Assembly (NCBI RefSeq): GCF_007680605.1
Contig: NZ_VEIO01000008.1
Location: forward strand, 152,302-216,301
Direction: 5' to 3'
Length of the DNA: 64,000 nucleotides
Origin: Paenibacillus xylanexedens
GTDB lineage: Bacteria > Bacillota > Bacilli > Paenibacillales > Paenibacillaceae
Part shown: positions 42,267 to 51,435 of the stretch, piece by piece
How positions within the stretch are numbered: position 1 is the stretch's first letter
Layout: each line of letters opens with the position of its first letter
Program-made: the position numbers and the translations under genes
Notes under the pieces: generated by a model
What the model was told of the DNA's origin: nothing
Database searches by the model: none
What the model saw: the letters and a program-made list of their open reading frames with translations, nothing else

Positions 42267-44322
42267 TTTGATTTGCCAGTTTATCACCAATCGATAGAGG
42301 CCGGAAGTCTTCGACACTGGCCTCTTTTATTTTGCGCAGAGAGCCAAAATGCTTCAAAAGTAGCTTACGTCGTTTCTCCCCGATACCCGGAATAGCATCG
42401 AGGCGGGACGTAACCATCGACTTACCGCGCTGTTCACGGTGAAATGAGATGGCGAACCGGTGAACCTCTTCTTGAATCCGCTGTAACAGATAAAACTCCT
42501 GACTGTCCCTCGGCAGGGCAATTACCTCTGGCGGATTACCAATCATCAGCTGTGATGTTTTGTGTTTGGCATCCTTCACCAATCCACACACCGGAATGAA
42601 TAGCCCAAGCTCGTTTTCAAGCACGTCTACAGCTGCGGAAATCTGTCCTTTACCTCCATCGACTACGATCAAGTCAGGCTGGGTCAAGTTTTCCTTAAGC
42701 ACTCGCTCATAACGGCGACGGATAACTTCACGCATCGTTTCATAATCATCCGGCCCTTCGACAGAGCGCACTTTATATTTACGATATTCCTTCTTATCCG
42801 GTTTACCGTCGGTGAACACAATCATGGCAGACACCGGATTCGTCCCCTGAATGTTCGAGTTATCGAAAGCTTCAATTCGTCTTAACTGCTCCAGACCGAT
42901 CCAGCGTCCCAATCCCTCGGAAGCCTTGGATGTCCGCTCTTCGTTACGCTCAATAAGACGGAACTTCTCCTCCAATGCCACCCGTGCATTGTCGAGTGCC
43001 ATCGTAATCATCTGGCGTTTCAGTCCGCGTTGCGGGATATGCACTTTAATGTCTAACCATTCTTGCAGAGAAGCAGCCATCTGCGACGGATCATCCATCT
43101 CGGATGGCAGCTTGGCATTGGATGTTTCCTGCAATTCGGCAGCATTGCTCTTTTCTTCCTCGGTTACCTCCGACCCATAAGCCGCAAGTGTCTCGGCAAC
43201 AACTGGCATCGAAGCAGCGGTCTGATTCATCCCGACTTGTAATTCCTCGTGAGTGGATTCAACCGTTCCCTCAGAATGCTTATCCCCGGATGTATTCGCA
43301 TGATCTACTTTTGCGGAATCGCTTGTTGTCTCGCCAGAGAGCAGTTCTTTCGGCATCTCCGGTAGCAAAATTTCCTGTGGCAGCGCCGGGTTATCACTAT
43401 AATACTGGGTTACATAGGACATAAAATCATTGTAGGCCTCACCGTAGAACGGGAAAGTGGATACATGACGTTCAATCATTTTTCCCTGACGCATATATAG
43501 AATCTGGACACACATCCAGCCTTTATCAATCGCAAATCCAAAGACGTCACGGTCTCTGGCATCCGCCATCGTAATTTTCTGTTTTTCCATGATCGCATCA
43601 ATTGCAATCACCTGGTCACGCAGCTCTTTGGCACGTTCAAAATATAAATCTTCAGCGGCTTCCTGCATTTTGCGTTGCAGGTCCTTTTTAATCTCCTCAT
43701 GCCCGCCGCTCAGAAATGACCCGATCTCCTGCGAAATCTCGTCATACTGTTCTTTGCCTACTTCCTTCACACAAGGAGCAAGGCATTGGCCCATATGGTA
43801 ATACAGACAAACTTCCTTCGGCATCACACCACATTTGCGGAGCGGATACATCCGATCCAGCAGTTTTTTCGTTTGGTGTGCCGCATATGAGTTTGGGTAG
43901 GGACCGAAGTATTTGGCTTTATCTTTCAGCACTCGGCGGGTCACTTCGAGCCGCGGATGCTTTTCATTCGTTATTTTAAGATAAGGAAATGTTTTATCGT
44001 CTTTGAGTAGCACATTGTAACGCGGCATATGTTTTTTAATCAGGTTACACTCCAGAATCAGTGCTTCCATGTTGCTGCCTGTCACGATGTATTCAAAATC
44101 ACGGATTTCGGATACAAGACGCTGTGTCTTTCCGTTATGACTGCCAATAAAATAAGAGCGCACGCGATTTTTGAGCACTTTCGCTTTACCAACGTAAATA
44201 ATGGTGCCTTCACTGTTTTTCATCAAATAACAGCCCGGCAGGTCTGGAAGCAATGCAAGCTTATGACGGATCTGTTCCAGTGCCTTTTCCTGTGCGTCTA
44301 ACTCCTGCATAAATGGATCCAT
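42235..44322 (-). CDS. uvrC: Excinuclease ABC subunit C
   Basis: UvrC makes both cuts beside DNA damage in nucleotide excision repair. The GIY-YIG domain (LPGCYLMKNSEGTIIYVGKAKVL) is N-terminal; a UVR motif region (DLYFERAKELRDQVIAID) binds UvrB. The RNase H-like nuclease half contains IEAFDNSNIQGT, LIVVDGGKGQ and HRFAISFHREQRGK, and tandem HhH motifs close the protein (IPGIGEKRRKLLLKHFGSL). At 695 residues it is about 100 longer than Bacillus UvrC. The excess is a Ser/Thr/Glu-rich low-complexity insert at about 330-425, between the two halves. The ATG follows GGGAGGACCC. Confidence 0.97.
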   Translation of the reverse strand: MDPFMQELDAQEKALEQIRHKLALLPDLPGCYLMKNSEGTIIYVGKAKVLKNRVRSYFIGSHNGKTQRLVSEIRDFEYIVTGSNMEALILECNLIKKHMPRYNVLLKDDKTFPYLKITNEKHPRLEVTRRVLKDKAKYFGPYPNSYAAHQTKKLLDRMYPLRKCGVMPKEVCLYYHMGQCLAPCVKEVGKEQYDEISQEIGSFLSGGHEEIKKDLQRKMQEAAEDLYFERAKELRDQVIAIDAIMEKQKITMADARDRDVFGFAIDKGWMCVQILYMRQGKMIERHVSTFPFYGEAYNDFMSYVTQYYSDNPALPQEILLPEMPKELLSGETTSDSAKVDHANTSGDKHSEGTVESTHEELQVGMNQTAASMPVVAETLAAYGSEVTEEEKSNAAELQETSNAKLPSEMDDPSQMAASLQEWLDIKVHIPQRGLKRQMITMALDNARVALEEKFRLIERNEERTSKASEGLGRWIGLEQLRRIEAFDNSNIQGTNPVSAMIVFTDGKPDKKEYRKYKVRSVEGPDDYETMREVIRRRYERVLKENLTQPDLIVVDGGKGQISAAVDVLENELGLFIPVCGLVKDAKHKTSQLMIGNPPEVIALPRDSQEFYLLQRIQEEVHRFAISFHREQRGKSMVTSRLDAIPGIGEKRRKLLLKHFGSLRKIKEASVEDFRPLSIGDKLANQIIAALRDEES

Positions 44323-44379
44323 AATTCGGTGGGTCCTCCCTTCCGAAAAAAAGTAAAAAATAATAGGTTACACAAAGGA

Positions 44380-44531
44380 ATTCACACCGATCACTTCAAT
44401 GACAGAAGAACCTTCCAATCGCTGTTATCCCCAGATTTTTTTGATCCCCTTTATAAATGGGAAAATCCGGTGATAAAGGCGAACGCTTCGCTTTTTCAGG
44501 TTTTTTCTGTCCTTTTCGTTATTGTGTGAAT
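44380..44531 (-). repeat. Dispersed structured intergenic repeat, copy C
   Basis: This copy lies between uvrC and the trxA terminator and is oriented opposite to copy A. The outer arms attcacac (44380-44387) and gtgtgaat (44524-44531) are perfect. The inner arms are gacagaa/ttctgtc, accttc-side pairs, ttatc/gataa and agatttt/aaaatc. It is about 80 percent identical to the copy at 51003. Confidence 0.82.
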
Positions 44532-44595
44532 GGTTCAAGGAAGTTGTAAAAATTAATTTTACTTTTATATTGTCCTACATATCACTTATCGACGC

Positions 44596-44625
44596 AAAAC
44601 GCCCCCGGCATGTAAACCGGAGGCG
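44596..44625 (-). terminator. Terminator after trxA
   Basis: Arms cgcccccgg (44600-44608) and ccggaggcg (44617-44625) pair with one G-U, and the minus strand continues with TTTT. It lies 40 bases past the trxA stop. Confidence 0.82.
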
Positions 44626-44664
44626 ATGTGTCAGCCTGCACTTATTTATGATGTGGCTTGCTGC

Positions 44665-44982
44665 TTATTGATGTTTTTCGATGATTCCTTTGAGAGCTTC
44701 TTTGGAGTTCAAACCAACCACTTTATCAACCGGTTGACCGTCTTTGAAGAAGATCAGTGTTGGAATGCTCATTACGCCAAAGCGGGAAGCAGATTCTGGA
44801 TTCTCATCCACGTTTACTTTAGCAATTTTTACGGAATCGCCAACTTCTGTGGACAGCTCTTCCAGGATTGGAGCGAGCATTTTGCAAGGACCACACCAAG
44901 GCGCCCAGAAATCAACCAGAACCGTTCCTTCTCCTTCGACTTCCGTGTTAAAGGATTGATCGGATACGTTAACAATAGCCAT
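44665..44982 (-). CDS. trxA: Thioredoxin
   Basis: A 105-residue classical thioredoxin with the redox motif WCGPC at residues 29-33, the buried Asp24 in VLVDFWA and the cis-proline loop in MSIPTLIFF. It reduces protein disulfides using electrons from thioredoxin reductase in the cytoplasm. The ATG follows AAGGAGG with good spacing. It is monocistronic, ending at a strong hairpin. Confidence 0.97.
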   Translation of the reverse strand: MAIVNVSDQSFNTEVEGEGTVLVDFWAPWCGPCKMLAPILEELSTEVGDSVKIAKVNVDENPESASRFGVMSIPTLIFFKDGQPVDKVVGLNSKEALKGIIEKHQ

Positions 44983-45246
44983 GAAATTGTCCTCCTTATA
45001 TATACTTACGGTTTTATTTTAACCTGTAACGTCGTGAACGACACTTCCAGTATAACACATGTGCGTTAGACATGTGAAATGAACAGATAATGTTCATCTT
45101 CCCAACATGAAATCTTCACAATTACAGGTGTAACAGGTCGGCTGTATAATCTTTACAAACGCTTTCTTTTCCAAGTATACTAAAAATACTCCGGATTGTA
45201 GCCCTGCTTGCAGGCCAAGCTGTCAATCCTCAAAGGAGGCAACAAA

Positions 45247-45402
45247 ATGGACGCTAATATTCGGATGACCGACCCGCGTGAACATGTGAACGAGGAGCCG
45301 CGTAGCGATCTCTTTGATCTGATTATGGGCGTTGTCGGCATGGGCGGCCTGATGACTGTTATCTTTTTTGGAATGGTAATTTTTAAATTCCTGACCGAAT
45401 AG
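45247..45402 (+). CDS. Small single-helix membrane protein
   Basis: A 51-residue product with a charged N-terminus (MDANIRMTDPREHVNEEPRSD) and one hydrophobic helix rich in Gly and Met (LIMGVVGMGGLMTVIFFGMVIF). I do not recognise a named family. AAAGGAGG precedes the ATG at good distance, and the gene has its own intergenic space and terminator, so it is likely real. It probably sits in the cytoplasmic membrane with the acidic head inside; its role is unknown. Confidence 0.7.
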   Translation: MDANIRMTDPREHVNEEPRSDLFDLIMGVVGMGGLMTVIFFGMVIFKFLTE

Positions 45403-45437
45403 GATGTTCCAGTCAGTTTCAGGCTCCCGCAGACCAG

Positions 45438-45476
45438 AAAAGCCCGGTTCTCGCATATTGCGAAAGCCAGGCTTTT
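45438..45476. terminator. Bidirectional terminator between the small membrane protein gene and dnaI
   Basis: Arms starting aaaagcc and ending ggctttt, with an inner tcgca/tgcga stem, fold across 45438-45476. T-runs are present on both strands, so both convergent genes can use it. Confidence 0.8.
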
Positions 45477-45493
45477 TTTGGTTCATCAGTATC

Positions 45494-46444
45494 TTATCTC
45501 TTCCCTCGCTGATTCTCGCCCCGCACCTGAATGACATCCACAAATGGACGAATGCGATCCATCAAACGTTGGCCTTTGTTCGATTCCTCGCCATCCCGGT
45601 TCGTAAAGCTCAAGTGTTTCTCAAGCCCTTCCAGGTTGTAATTGGACGTATAGAACGTTGGCTTTCGATTCATCCTATAGTTGAGTATAGAGCCCATCAC
45701 ATGGTCCCGTACCCATGGATTGAGGTTCTCTGCACCAATATCATCAAAGATGAGCAGATCACAGCTTTTCAGAACATCCGTCATTTCCTTGAGTTTCTGT
45801 CCTTCACTGATCATGGATTTCAAGTCCTCCACGAAGTCAGGCATATAAATAATGACACCTGTATGACCCGCAACCGCGAGTTCATGTAGCAGATAACACA
45901 TCAGAAACGTTTTGCCGGTTCCAAACGAACCTTCCAGATATAACCCTTGAGTCGAAAGTCCATTGGCCTTGGTCTCGCTAATATAACGAAGAACACGGTT
46001 CACCGCTGGCGCACGCATGCGATCTTTGCCCATAATTTCCACATCATTATATCCAGCGCTTAGAGCACGCTCATCCACATAAAAACTGCGAATCCGCTGT
46101 TTGATGATATGTTCATTTTGCCGGGCGATCTGTTTGGAGCAAGGAGCTTTGATATCTATAATTTCGGGTTTACCGTTGAAGTTTTCTACTTCCAGTTTGC
46201 AGAAATGACCCTGAAAATCGTTGGGACAGTTGTCGAGTCCCGGACAATTCGCGCAGTTCTTCGAATCTTTGGCATACTGAAACAGCTTGCTCAGATCGGG
46301 CATGAGCTGTGCATCTTTCAGTTCAGGATGACCTGCGCGGAACTCGCGCACATACGGGTCTTCCAACAAATCCGCCATAATTCGCCGCGACTGCTCACGA
46401 AAGGAAGGGTTCAGCTGCTGAAGCAGTCCTCCCAAGGATTCCAT
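45494..46444 (-). CDS. dnaI: Primosomal protein DnaI (helicase loader)
   Basis: DnaI is the AAA+ ATPase that loads the replicative helicase (DnaC in Bacillus naming). The N-terminal domain has the zinc-type cluster CANCPGLDNCPNDF...HFC. The ATPase core has Walker A GSFGTGKTF near residue 170, Walker B LLIFDDIGAE and sensor I FYTSNYN. A length of 316 is normal. The ATG follows AAGGGGG. In Bacillus dnaB and dnaI are adjacent; here a TPR-protein gene lies between them on the same strand. Confidence 0.96.
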   Translation of the reverse strand: MESLGGLLQQLNPSFREQSRRIMADLLEDPYVREFRAGHPELKDAQLMPDLSKLFQYAKDSKNCANCPGLDNCPNDFQGHFCKLEVENFNGKPEIIDIKAPCSKQIARQNEHIIKQRIRSFYVDERALSAGYNDVEIMGKDRMRAPAVNRVLRYISETKANGLSTQGLYLEGSFGTGKTFLMCYLLHELAVAGHTGVIIYMPDFVEDLKSMISEGQKLKEMTDVLKSCDLLIFDDIGAENLNPWVRDHVMGSILNYRMNRKPTFYTSNYNLEGLEKHLSFTNRDGEESNKGQRLMDRIRPFVDVIQVRGENQRGKR

Positions 46445-46606
46445 GGCTTCAAGCCCCCTTTTTGAAATATTAATATTATGAAAACATGGGACAAGTCTAT
46501 CGCCAAATATTCAATCATTCGTACTGTTCATTCTATAGAAAAGCACACAATAACTCAACTGATACATTTGGAAAAAACATCTCCCCATATCATACAGGTA
46601 TTTCAT

Positions 46607-47521
46607 TTAACCCTTATATTCCGGATGTTCATGTCTGGAGCACCCGAATAAATAACATTTGGAGCTTAAAGATGTCTTGAATTTAAATGGTGGGACAAAA
46701 CCCGAGGCAATCTGTTCGAGAATGTGTTCATATTCTTGTTTTTCATTTTGCAATCGAATCACGTATGCCGCCTGGTCACTTTCTGTCCAATCCTCGTCGC
46801 ACTCTTCTGCCAGTGCTTCCTCAATATCATCTTGTTTTAACCGAATACACTCTTGTGCAATTTCATCCGCACGTTCCATCGCATTCGTTTGAACCAAGGC
46901 ATAAATATATCTACTTACCCAGTCGGGCGACTTGTCGTAGGTGTTCCAGGACTTTTTGAACCAATGTAACGATTCGGTAAAACACGCAAGCTCCAAGTAC
47001 AGTTCTGCCACATGTACTTCTCCGACAAAATCTTCATCACTTTCCAAGAAGGCATCCAGTTTGTGTTTTGCTTCAAAGGTATGTCCCAGCTGAATTAAAC
47101 AGTGCACATGACTATACAAGGCGTAATCAGAAGGCCCGGCACTTTTCAAAAATAAAGCTGAAGCCCGTTCCAACTCTCCGAGATGGTACTTCGCAATAGC
47201 CAAGTTATTGTATGCCTCTTTGGAAGGCTCCACAGCAATAGAGTCCGATAATACAAGCGCGGCTTCTTCCCATCTCTCCGTCTGAACAAGTAATTCACCA
47301 AGCAGACTATATGGAAAATGTGAGATTGGTTTCAACGCCACTGCTTCCTGAGCCAAATGTATAGCCTTCTCTACCTCATCTTCTTCGTGATAATAAATCC
47401 AGGCCAGATTCGTCAAGGACTGAACATCCCTTGAATCATTCAATGCTTTTTGAAATAAAGTCAACGCTGCATCATAATCATTATTTTCAAGGCATTCTAT
47501 GGCTTTCTGATTCGTAGTCAA
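46607..47521 (-). CDS. Tetratricopeptide-repeat protein between dnaB and dnaI
   Basis: A 304-residue protein built of about six TPR units, for example AIECLENNDYDAALTLFQKAL, AIHLAQEAVALKPISHFPYSLLGELLVQ and AYNNLAIAKYHLGELERASALF. No signal peptide or membrane segment is seen, so it is probably a cytoplasmic scaffold. The last 20 residues contain KCYLFGCSRHEHP, a small Cys/His cluster that could bind metal. The start is TTG at 47521 with AGGAGGG ten bases upstream. Its position between dnaB and dnaI suggests co-expression with replication initiation, but no direct role can be read. Confidence 0.82.
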   Translation of the reverse strand: MTTNQKAIECLENNDYDAALTLFQKALNDSRDVQSLTNLAWIYYHEEDEVEKAIHLAQEAVALKPISHFPYSLLGELLVQTERWEEAALVLSDSIAVEPSKEAYNNLAIAKYHLGELERASALFLKSAGPSDYALYSHVHCLIQLGHTFEAKHKLDAFLESDEDFVGEVHVAELYLELACFTESLHWFKKSWNTYDKSPDWVSRYIYALVQTNAMERADEIAQECIRLKQDDIEEALAEECDEDWTESDQAAYVIRLQNEKQEYEHILEQIASGFVPPFKFKTSLSSKCYLFGCSRHEHPEYKG

Positions 47522-47630
47522 CGGTTCTGCTCCCTCCTAAATGGCCTGGTGCCCCTGGCTGTCTAAAATCCATCATATCTATTGAAAAAAAGCGAGTCAC
47601 CTCTTCCAAGGGACCCGCACGTATCTACAA

Positions 47631-49166
47631 CTATAACGTTCCTTTTTGCTTGCTTGCCTGCATCTCCTGAGCAAATCGCATCATCTCTTCGAACTCTTCC
47701 TCCGAAACATGTTCCCCATCTTGGCTTATGTCTTGTACAATCGGAATTTCGGGTTTGGCTTTGGTTCCTTTGCCGTATGTACGGGTACGGGTTCCAGCTG
47801 CTCCTGCAGCCTGTTTGCCTTTGACCTTCGCCTGATCACGAATATATTGCACAGCCTTCTCATACGTATTAACCTGCTTCAGCAACATATTGGAGGCAAT
47901 GGCTTCGACAAAATTACGATTAATCCGTTGCTCGCCGCCCGATACAAGCAATGCCATCAGATAATGAATCAATACATTGATCACTTCACCCGGCAACTTG
48001 TAGCTCAGATCAATTTTTTCGAAAATATCAACCAGATTATCCGGTACAGCCCCCGGGAAAAATGTCTGTAACAACCGAGTGTACGGCTCGTTACGAAGCA
48101 TCATGTTATATTGATGGATATCACACTTGGTTGCAAATTGCGGCGGCACCTCAACATAATACTCCATCTGAACAACATGCTCCACTGGTGGTTCACCGGA
48201 GTCATTATATGGTTGTGATTCCTCCATATTCTGGCGAAGTGCAACCACCTTGGCGGCTTGTACCGTCTGCTGTTCCTGACGTTTCTTCGTTTGCCTGAAT
48301 TGCATGCTCGCCTTGTGTTGAAGATCATCCAGCAATAATTGTCCTTGCGGGCTGAATACACCGTCCTCGTCGAGTAGTCGGCATACGTCCTGCACGCTAA
48401 GATTAAACTTGTTCACTACAAAATTGACGATCCCCAGCTGTTCATGATCAAAACGAAGTTGTTCCACATAACGTCGGTTCACCGACTCACGCGGGAATCG
48501 CAAAATAATGTCCGCATAATTCAGTGTGTTTTCTTCCACAGCATCATTCGTGCCTGTTCGCTGTGCCGTTGTGGATACTTCGGATAGTGCCTGCTCCAGC
48601 TCGTAATCAATGACATGCGTGTTAAGCTCAAATATATCGTAAAAGGGAACTGAAATATTCTCTTTGTTGGCTGCAACGTAAGGTGCTTCCCCATTTTCAA
48701 CCGCCGAAAAGCCAGATCGCAGGGACAACACAGCAAACTTGCCAATTTTGTCCCGGAGCAACAGTGTCAGATGCTGTGTGCGGAAAAACTCTCCTGGCGA
48801 GAGCGGCGGCTGCAATTCGTACTCATAGATGTAATCATCATTTTCTGGAATATAAACTCGTGACGTCTGGAGAAGACCTACGGCCTCCAGCTTGGATGCC
48901 TGTTCAACGAGATATTTACGTCCTTTCTCGCTAGGTTCCAGCCCCAATGTCATGAACAGCCTTCGTTGCTGCTCAAGCGGGGAATAACCGACCTGTTCTC
49001 CGGGGAGATGCTGAAATAACAGCCGATACAAGCCAACCGCAAAAGCACCTACCATAGGCTGGTAAGCTCCTGTAAGCATGCGGTCGTCCAGGGCGCTTAA
49101 TCCAAACTCCCTGTATACGCAGTAGCGATGATGTTCCGTATAATGATGCAAATTCTTCATGCGCAT
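47631..49166 (-). CDS. dnaB: Replication initiation and membrane attachment protein DnaB
   Basis: A 511-residue DnaB of the Gram-positive type, which is a helicase co-loader unrelated to the E. coli helicase of that name. It begins HRYCVYREFGLSALDDRMLTGAYQPMVG and shows the two DnaB/DnaD-like winged-helix and DDBH2 regions, the second around PGEVINVLIHYLMALL. It acts with DnaD and DnaI at oriC and at restart sites. The ATG follows AAGGAG. It is first in a leftward dnaB-TPR-dnaI group and about 40 residues longer than the Bacillus protein. Confidence 0.93.
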   Translation of the reverse strand: MRMKNLHHYTEHHRYCVYREFGLSALDDRMLTGAYQPMVGAFAVGLYRLLFQHLPGEQVGYSPLEQQRRLFMTLGLEPSEKGRKYLVEQASKLEAVGLLQTSRVYIPENDDYIYEYELQPPLSPGEFFRTQHLTLLLRDKIGKFAVLSLRSGFSAVENGEAPYVAANKENISVPFYDIFELNTHVIDYELEQALSEVSTTAQRTGTNDAVEENTLNYADIILRFPRESVNRRYVEQLRFDHEQLGIVNFVVNKFNLSVQDVCRLLDEDGVFSPQGQLLLDDLQHKASMQFRQTKKRQEQQTVQAAKVVALRQNMEESQPYNDSGEPPVEHVVQMEYYVEVPPQFATKCDIHQYNMMLRNEPYTRLLQTFFPGAVPDNLVDIFEKIDLSYKLPGEVINVLIHYLMALLVSGGEQRINRNFVEAIASNMLLKQVNTYEKAVQYIRDQAKVKGKQAAGAAGTRTRTYGKGTKAKPEIPIVQDISQDGEHVSEEEFEEMMRFAQEMQASKQKGTL

Positions 49167-49463
49167 AGCCTGATCTCCTTCTTCCCCAAAGGTTGTTTTT
49201 CTATTCTATCATAAATGTCCGATCCTCAAATGCTCAAAAACAGGTAAAAAACCAACCCGTTCTCTCTCCGTTTCGTCCTAGGTCGACATCGTTCACGTTT
49301 TCGCAGAATTGGGCGAATTTTCAAATAAGCAAAAGCCAAAGAGTCGCTAGAATACTATAAAAGTTACAGAGCGAGATTACAAGCGAAAATCGTTTAGATC
49401 TAATCATCTTATGCTTATGAAAAAAAGCGGACAAACATTCTCCTCCCCCGTTCATCACAACAA

Positions 49464-49517
49464 AAAAGCCTTCCCTTTGCACGCGTAAGCGTTTGCGTCA
49501 AAGATAAAGACTTTTTC
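49464..49517 (-). terminator. Terminator after the YuiB-type gene
   Basis: On the minus strand, aaaaagtctt...ctttg pairs with caaag...aaggcttttt through several G-U pairs, with a run of T at the end. The loop holds gcaaacgcttacgcg. The rest of the 49167-49552 interval shows no gene; the dnaB promoter should lie within it. Confidence 0.65.
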
Positions 49518-49552
49518 AAGTTATTGCGGCATATGCCTTCACTTTCCAGTCA

Positions 49553-49846
49553 TTAGAACATCCGATATCCGCCCAAACGCAGCTTCTGAATCGTCCAGCC
49601 GCTGATAATCGCACCCGCCAGACCTGCAACCCCGGTCATGTAATCAACCAACTGGAATGATCCAAGATGCGACACGAGCGTAGATGAATGATCCCATAAG
49701 GAATATACCACCACAGGCAAAATAACGATGACGAACAGATAGGAAGGAAACCAGGTGGTCTTCATAAGCATATTCAAAATGAAACCGATACCAAACATCA
49801 TGACAAAAAATAATACCATTAATACAAGCACAGGTATAAACTGCAT
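49553..49846 (-). CDS. YuiB-like small membrane protein
   Basis: A 97-residue protein with three hydrophobic helices: FIPVLVLMVLFFVMMFGIGFIL, SYLFVIVILPVVVYSLW and YMTGVAGLAGAIISGW. It resembles Bacillus YuiB, whose gene lies in the same yui/yum neighbourhood as the NADH dehydrogenase and YumC genes found here at 51-54 kb. Function is unknown. ATG 49846 follows AGAGGTG; the frame runs upstream to 49963, but that portion is basic and unlike the family. Confidence 0.75.
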   Translation of the reverse strand: MQFIPVLVLMVLFFVMMFGIGFILNMLMKTTWFPSYLFVIVILPVVVYSLWDHSSTLVSHLGSFQLVDYMTGVAGLAGAIISGWTIQKLRLGGYRMF

Positions 49847-50073
49847 CGGCTGACGTTCACCTCTTCTTTCACACTTTCGGTTTTCCCTTCTGGATAGTAG
49901 TAAGTTTACCGCAAAAAATGTGGCGAAGCAACGAACTTTCTGGACAAATCTACCGATTTTCACGAGAAGATCATTTGCCCTTCTGCTTCATATTGGGATA
50001 CAATATAACGATAAAGCACTAAACCATCCCTTACCGGGATTTGGAAATATAATCCGCAGGAGGAACAATATCC

Positions 50074-50820
50074 ATGAACGAAGCCGCATCAACCCTGGAG
50101 GGCTGGTATGCCCTGCATGATTTTCGCTCGATGAACTGGACCGCCTGGAAAGCAGCCGACGATGAAGAGCGTGCTGTTGCCCTGGACGAGCTTCAAGAGT
50201 TTTGGAATGATTGGAAAAACGTTGAGGAGACTTCCCAAGGCAGCACTGTAGTTTATACAGTCGTAGGCCAGAAGGCTGACTTTGTGATGATGCATCTGCG
50301 CGAGACGCTGGAAGATCTGAAGGCAGTAGAGAACGCTTTCAACAAAACGACGTTTGCCAAATACACGACTAAAGCTTATTCATATGTCAGTGTAGTTGAA
50401 CTGAGTAACTATCTTGGCAAAGAGGGCGAAGATCCGATGCAAAATCCGGAGATTGTCGCCCGTCTTAAACCGGTTTTACCACAGCGCCAATATATTTGTT
50501 TCTACCCGATGAACAAAAAGCGTGAGCTGAACGACAACTGGTACATGTTGTCCATGGACGAGCGCCGCTCCATGATGCGCAGTCATGGCATGATCGGCCG
50601 CAGTTATGCAGGTAAAGTAAAACAGATCATTACCGGCTCCGTCGGATTTGATGATTGGGAATGGGGCGTTACGCTGTTCGCCGATGATGCGCTTCAATTC
50701 AAAAAACTCGTGTACGAGATGCGTTTTGATGAAGTAAGTGCACGCTACGGTGAATTTGGCTCCTTCTATGTAGGAAGCTTGCTGAACGAAAGCACACTGG
50801 AAGAGATGCTGAAACTGTAA
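50074..50820 (+). CDS. hemQ: Coproheme decarboxylase HemQ
   Basis: A 248-residue chlorite-dismutase-family protein of the HemQ branch. It turns iron-coproporphyrin III into heme b in the Gram-positive heme pathway. The key residues are in place: Tyr144 in ICFYPMNKKR (radical-forming tyrosine) and proximal His171 in MMRSHGMIG. GWYALHDFRSM and RYGEFGSFYVG match the ends of the family. The ATG follows AGGAGGAACAATATCC. Monocistronic, with a strong terminator. Confidence 0.96.
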   Translation: MNEAASTLEGWYALHDFRSMNWTAWKAADDEERAVALDELQEFWNDWKNVEETSQGSTVVYTVVGQKADFVMMHLRETLEDLKAVENAFNKTTFAKYTTKAYSYVSVVELSNYLGKEGEDPMQNPEIVARLKPVLPQRQYICFYPMNKKRELNDNWYMLSMDERRSMMRSHGMIGRSYAGKVKQIITGSVGFDDWEWGVTLFADDALQFKKLVYEMRFDEVSARYGEFGSFYVGSLLNESTLEEMLKL

Positions 50821-50841
50821 TTTATTTTTTATACATGTAAG

Positions 50842-50945
50842 AATCGTCCAGCTTGCCTTCTCTTAAGGTAGGTTGAACGATTTTTTTTATTTTCAGAACA
50901 GCAAAAAAATCACCGCCGGACGTATTGCTCCGCGGTGATTTTTTT
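50842..50945. terminator. Double terminator downstream of hemQ
   Basis: The first hairpin pairs aatcgtccagcttgcctt (50842-50859) with its partner ending 50882 through several G-U pairs, then T8 on the plus strand. The second has arms aaaaaaatcaccgc (50903-50916) and gcggtgattttttt (50932-50945) and can act on both strands. Confidence 0.85.
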
Positions 50946-51002
50946 CATACCTGTTACCTACTTCAAGCTTGATTAGGATCTATATAATTTGAATTGTTTA
51001 AT

Positions 51003-51155
51003 GTTTACACAAGAACGGAGAGGACAGAAAAAACCTGGAAAAGCGAAGCGGTCGCATTTATCACCAAATTTTCCCCTTTAAAAAAGGGAATCAGAAAATT
51101 TTGGAGATAACGGCGATTATAAGGTTATTCTGTCATCGAAGTGATAAGTGTAAAT
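51003..51155 (+). repeat. Dispersed structured intergenic repeat, copy B
   Basis: The outer arms gtttacac (51003-51010) and gtgtaaat (51148-51155) pair with one G-U. Compared with copy C (attcacac/gtgtgaat), a T-A pair here is a C-G pair there. The inner arms gacagaa/ttctgtc, ttatc/gataa and caaatttt/aaaattttg are kept; in the last, the G-C pairs of copy A are A-T pairs here. Confidence 0.82.
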
Positions 51156-51180
51156 TAATCTCTCAAACTTATAAAAAATC

Positions 51181-51435
51181 TTAATCCTGCTCTTCCTCAT
51201 CAACCGCTTTCAGAGATTCGAGAAATTCAGCAGTTGCACGATCACGGTCACGGCTCTTCTCCTTCAGCCGTTCAATTGCCGGCAGGATGAGAATATCTAC
51301 TTCTTTCTGAACGATGTAAGCCAGGTCATATTGATTTTGATCCTCCAGATACCCACCGACCTGCATCAGATCATTGTATCGATCCAGTTCCTCACGGGTT
51401 AACAGACCTCGAACCTGTACACTGCAATGTCTCAT
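51181..51435 (-). CDS. Small acidic protein coupled to NADH dehydrogenase
   Basis: An 84-residue protein of unknown family, predicted mostly helical (EELDRYNDLMQVGGYLED, QKEVDILILPAIERLKEK), with an acidic tail DEEEQD. Its ATG overlaps the TGA of the NADH dehydrogenase gene (ATGA), so translation is coupled. The open frame extends upstream through the dehydrogenase gene in another phase and is not used. A function linked to the dehydrogenase, such as an accessory factor, is possible but not shown by sequence. Confidence 0.68.
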   Translation of the reverse strand: MRHCSVQVRGLLTREELDRYNDLMQVGGYLEDQNQYDLAYIVQKEVDILILPAIERLKEKSRDRDRATAEFLESLKAVDEEEQD

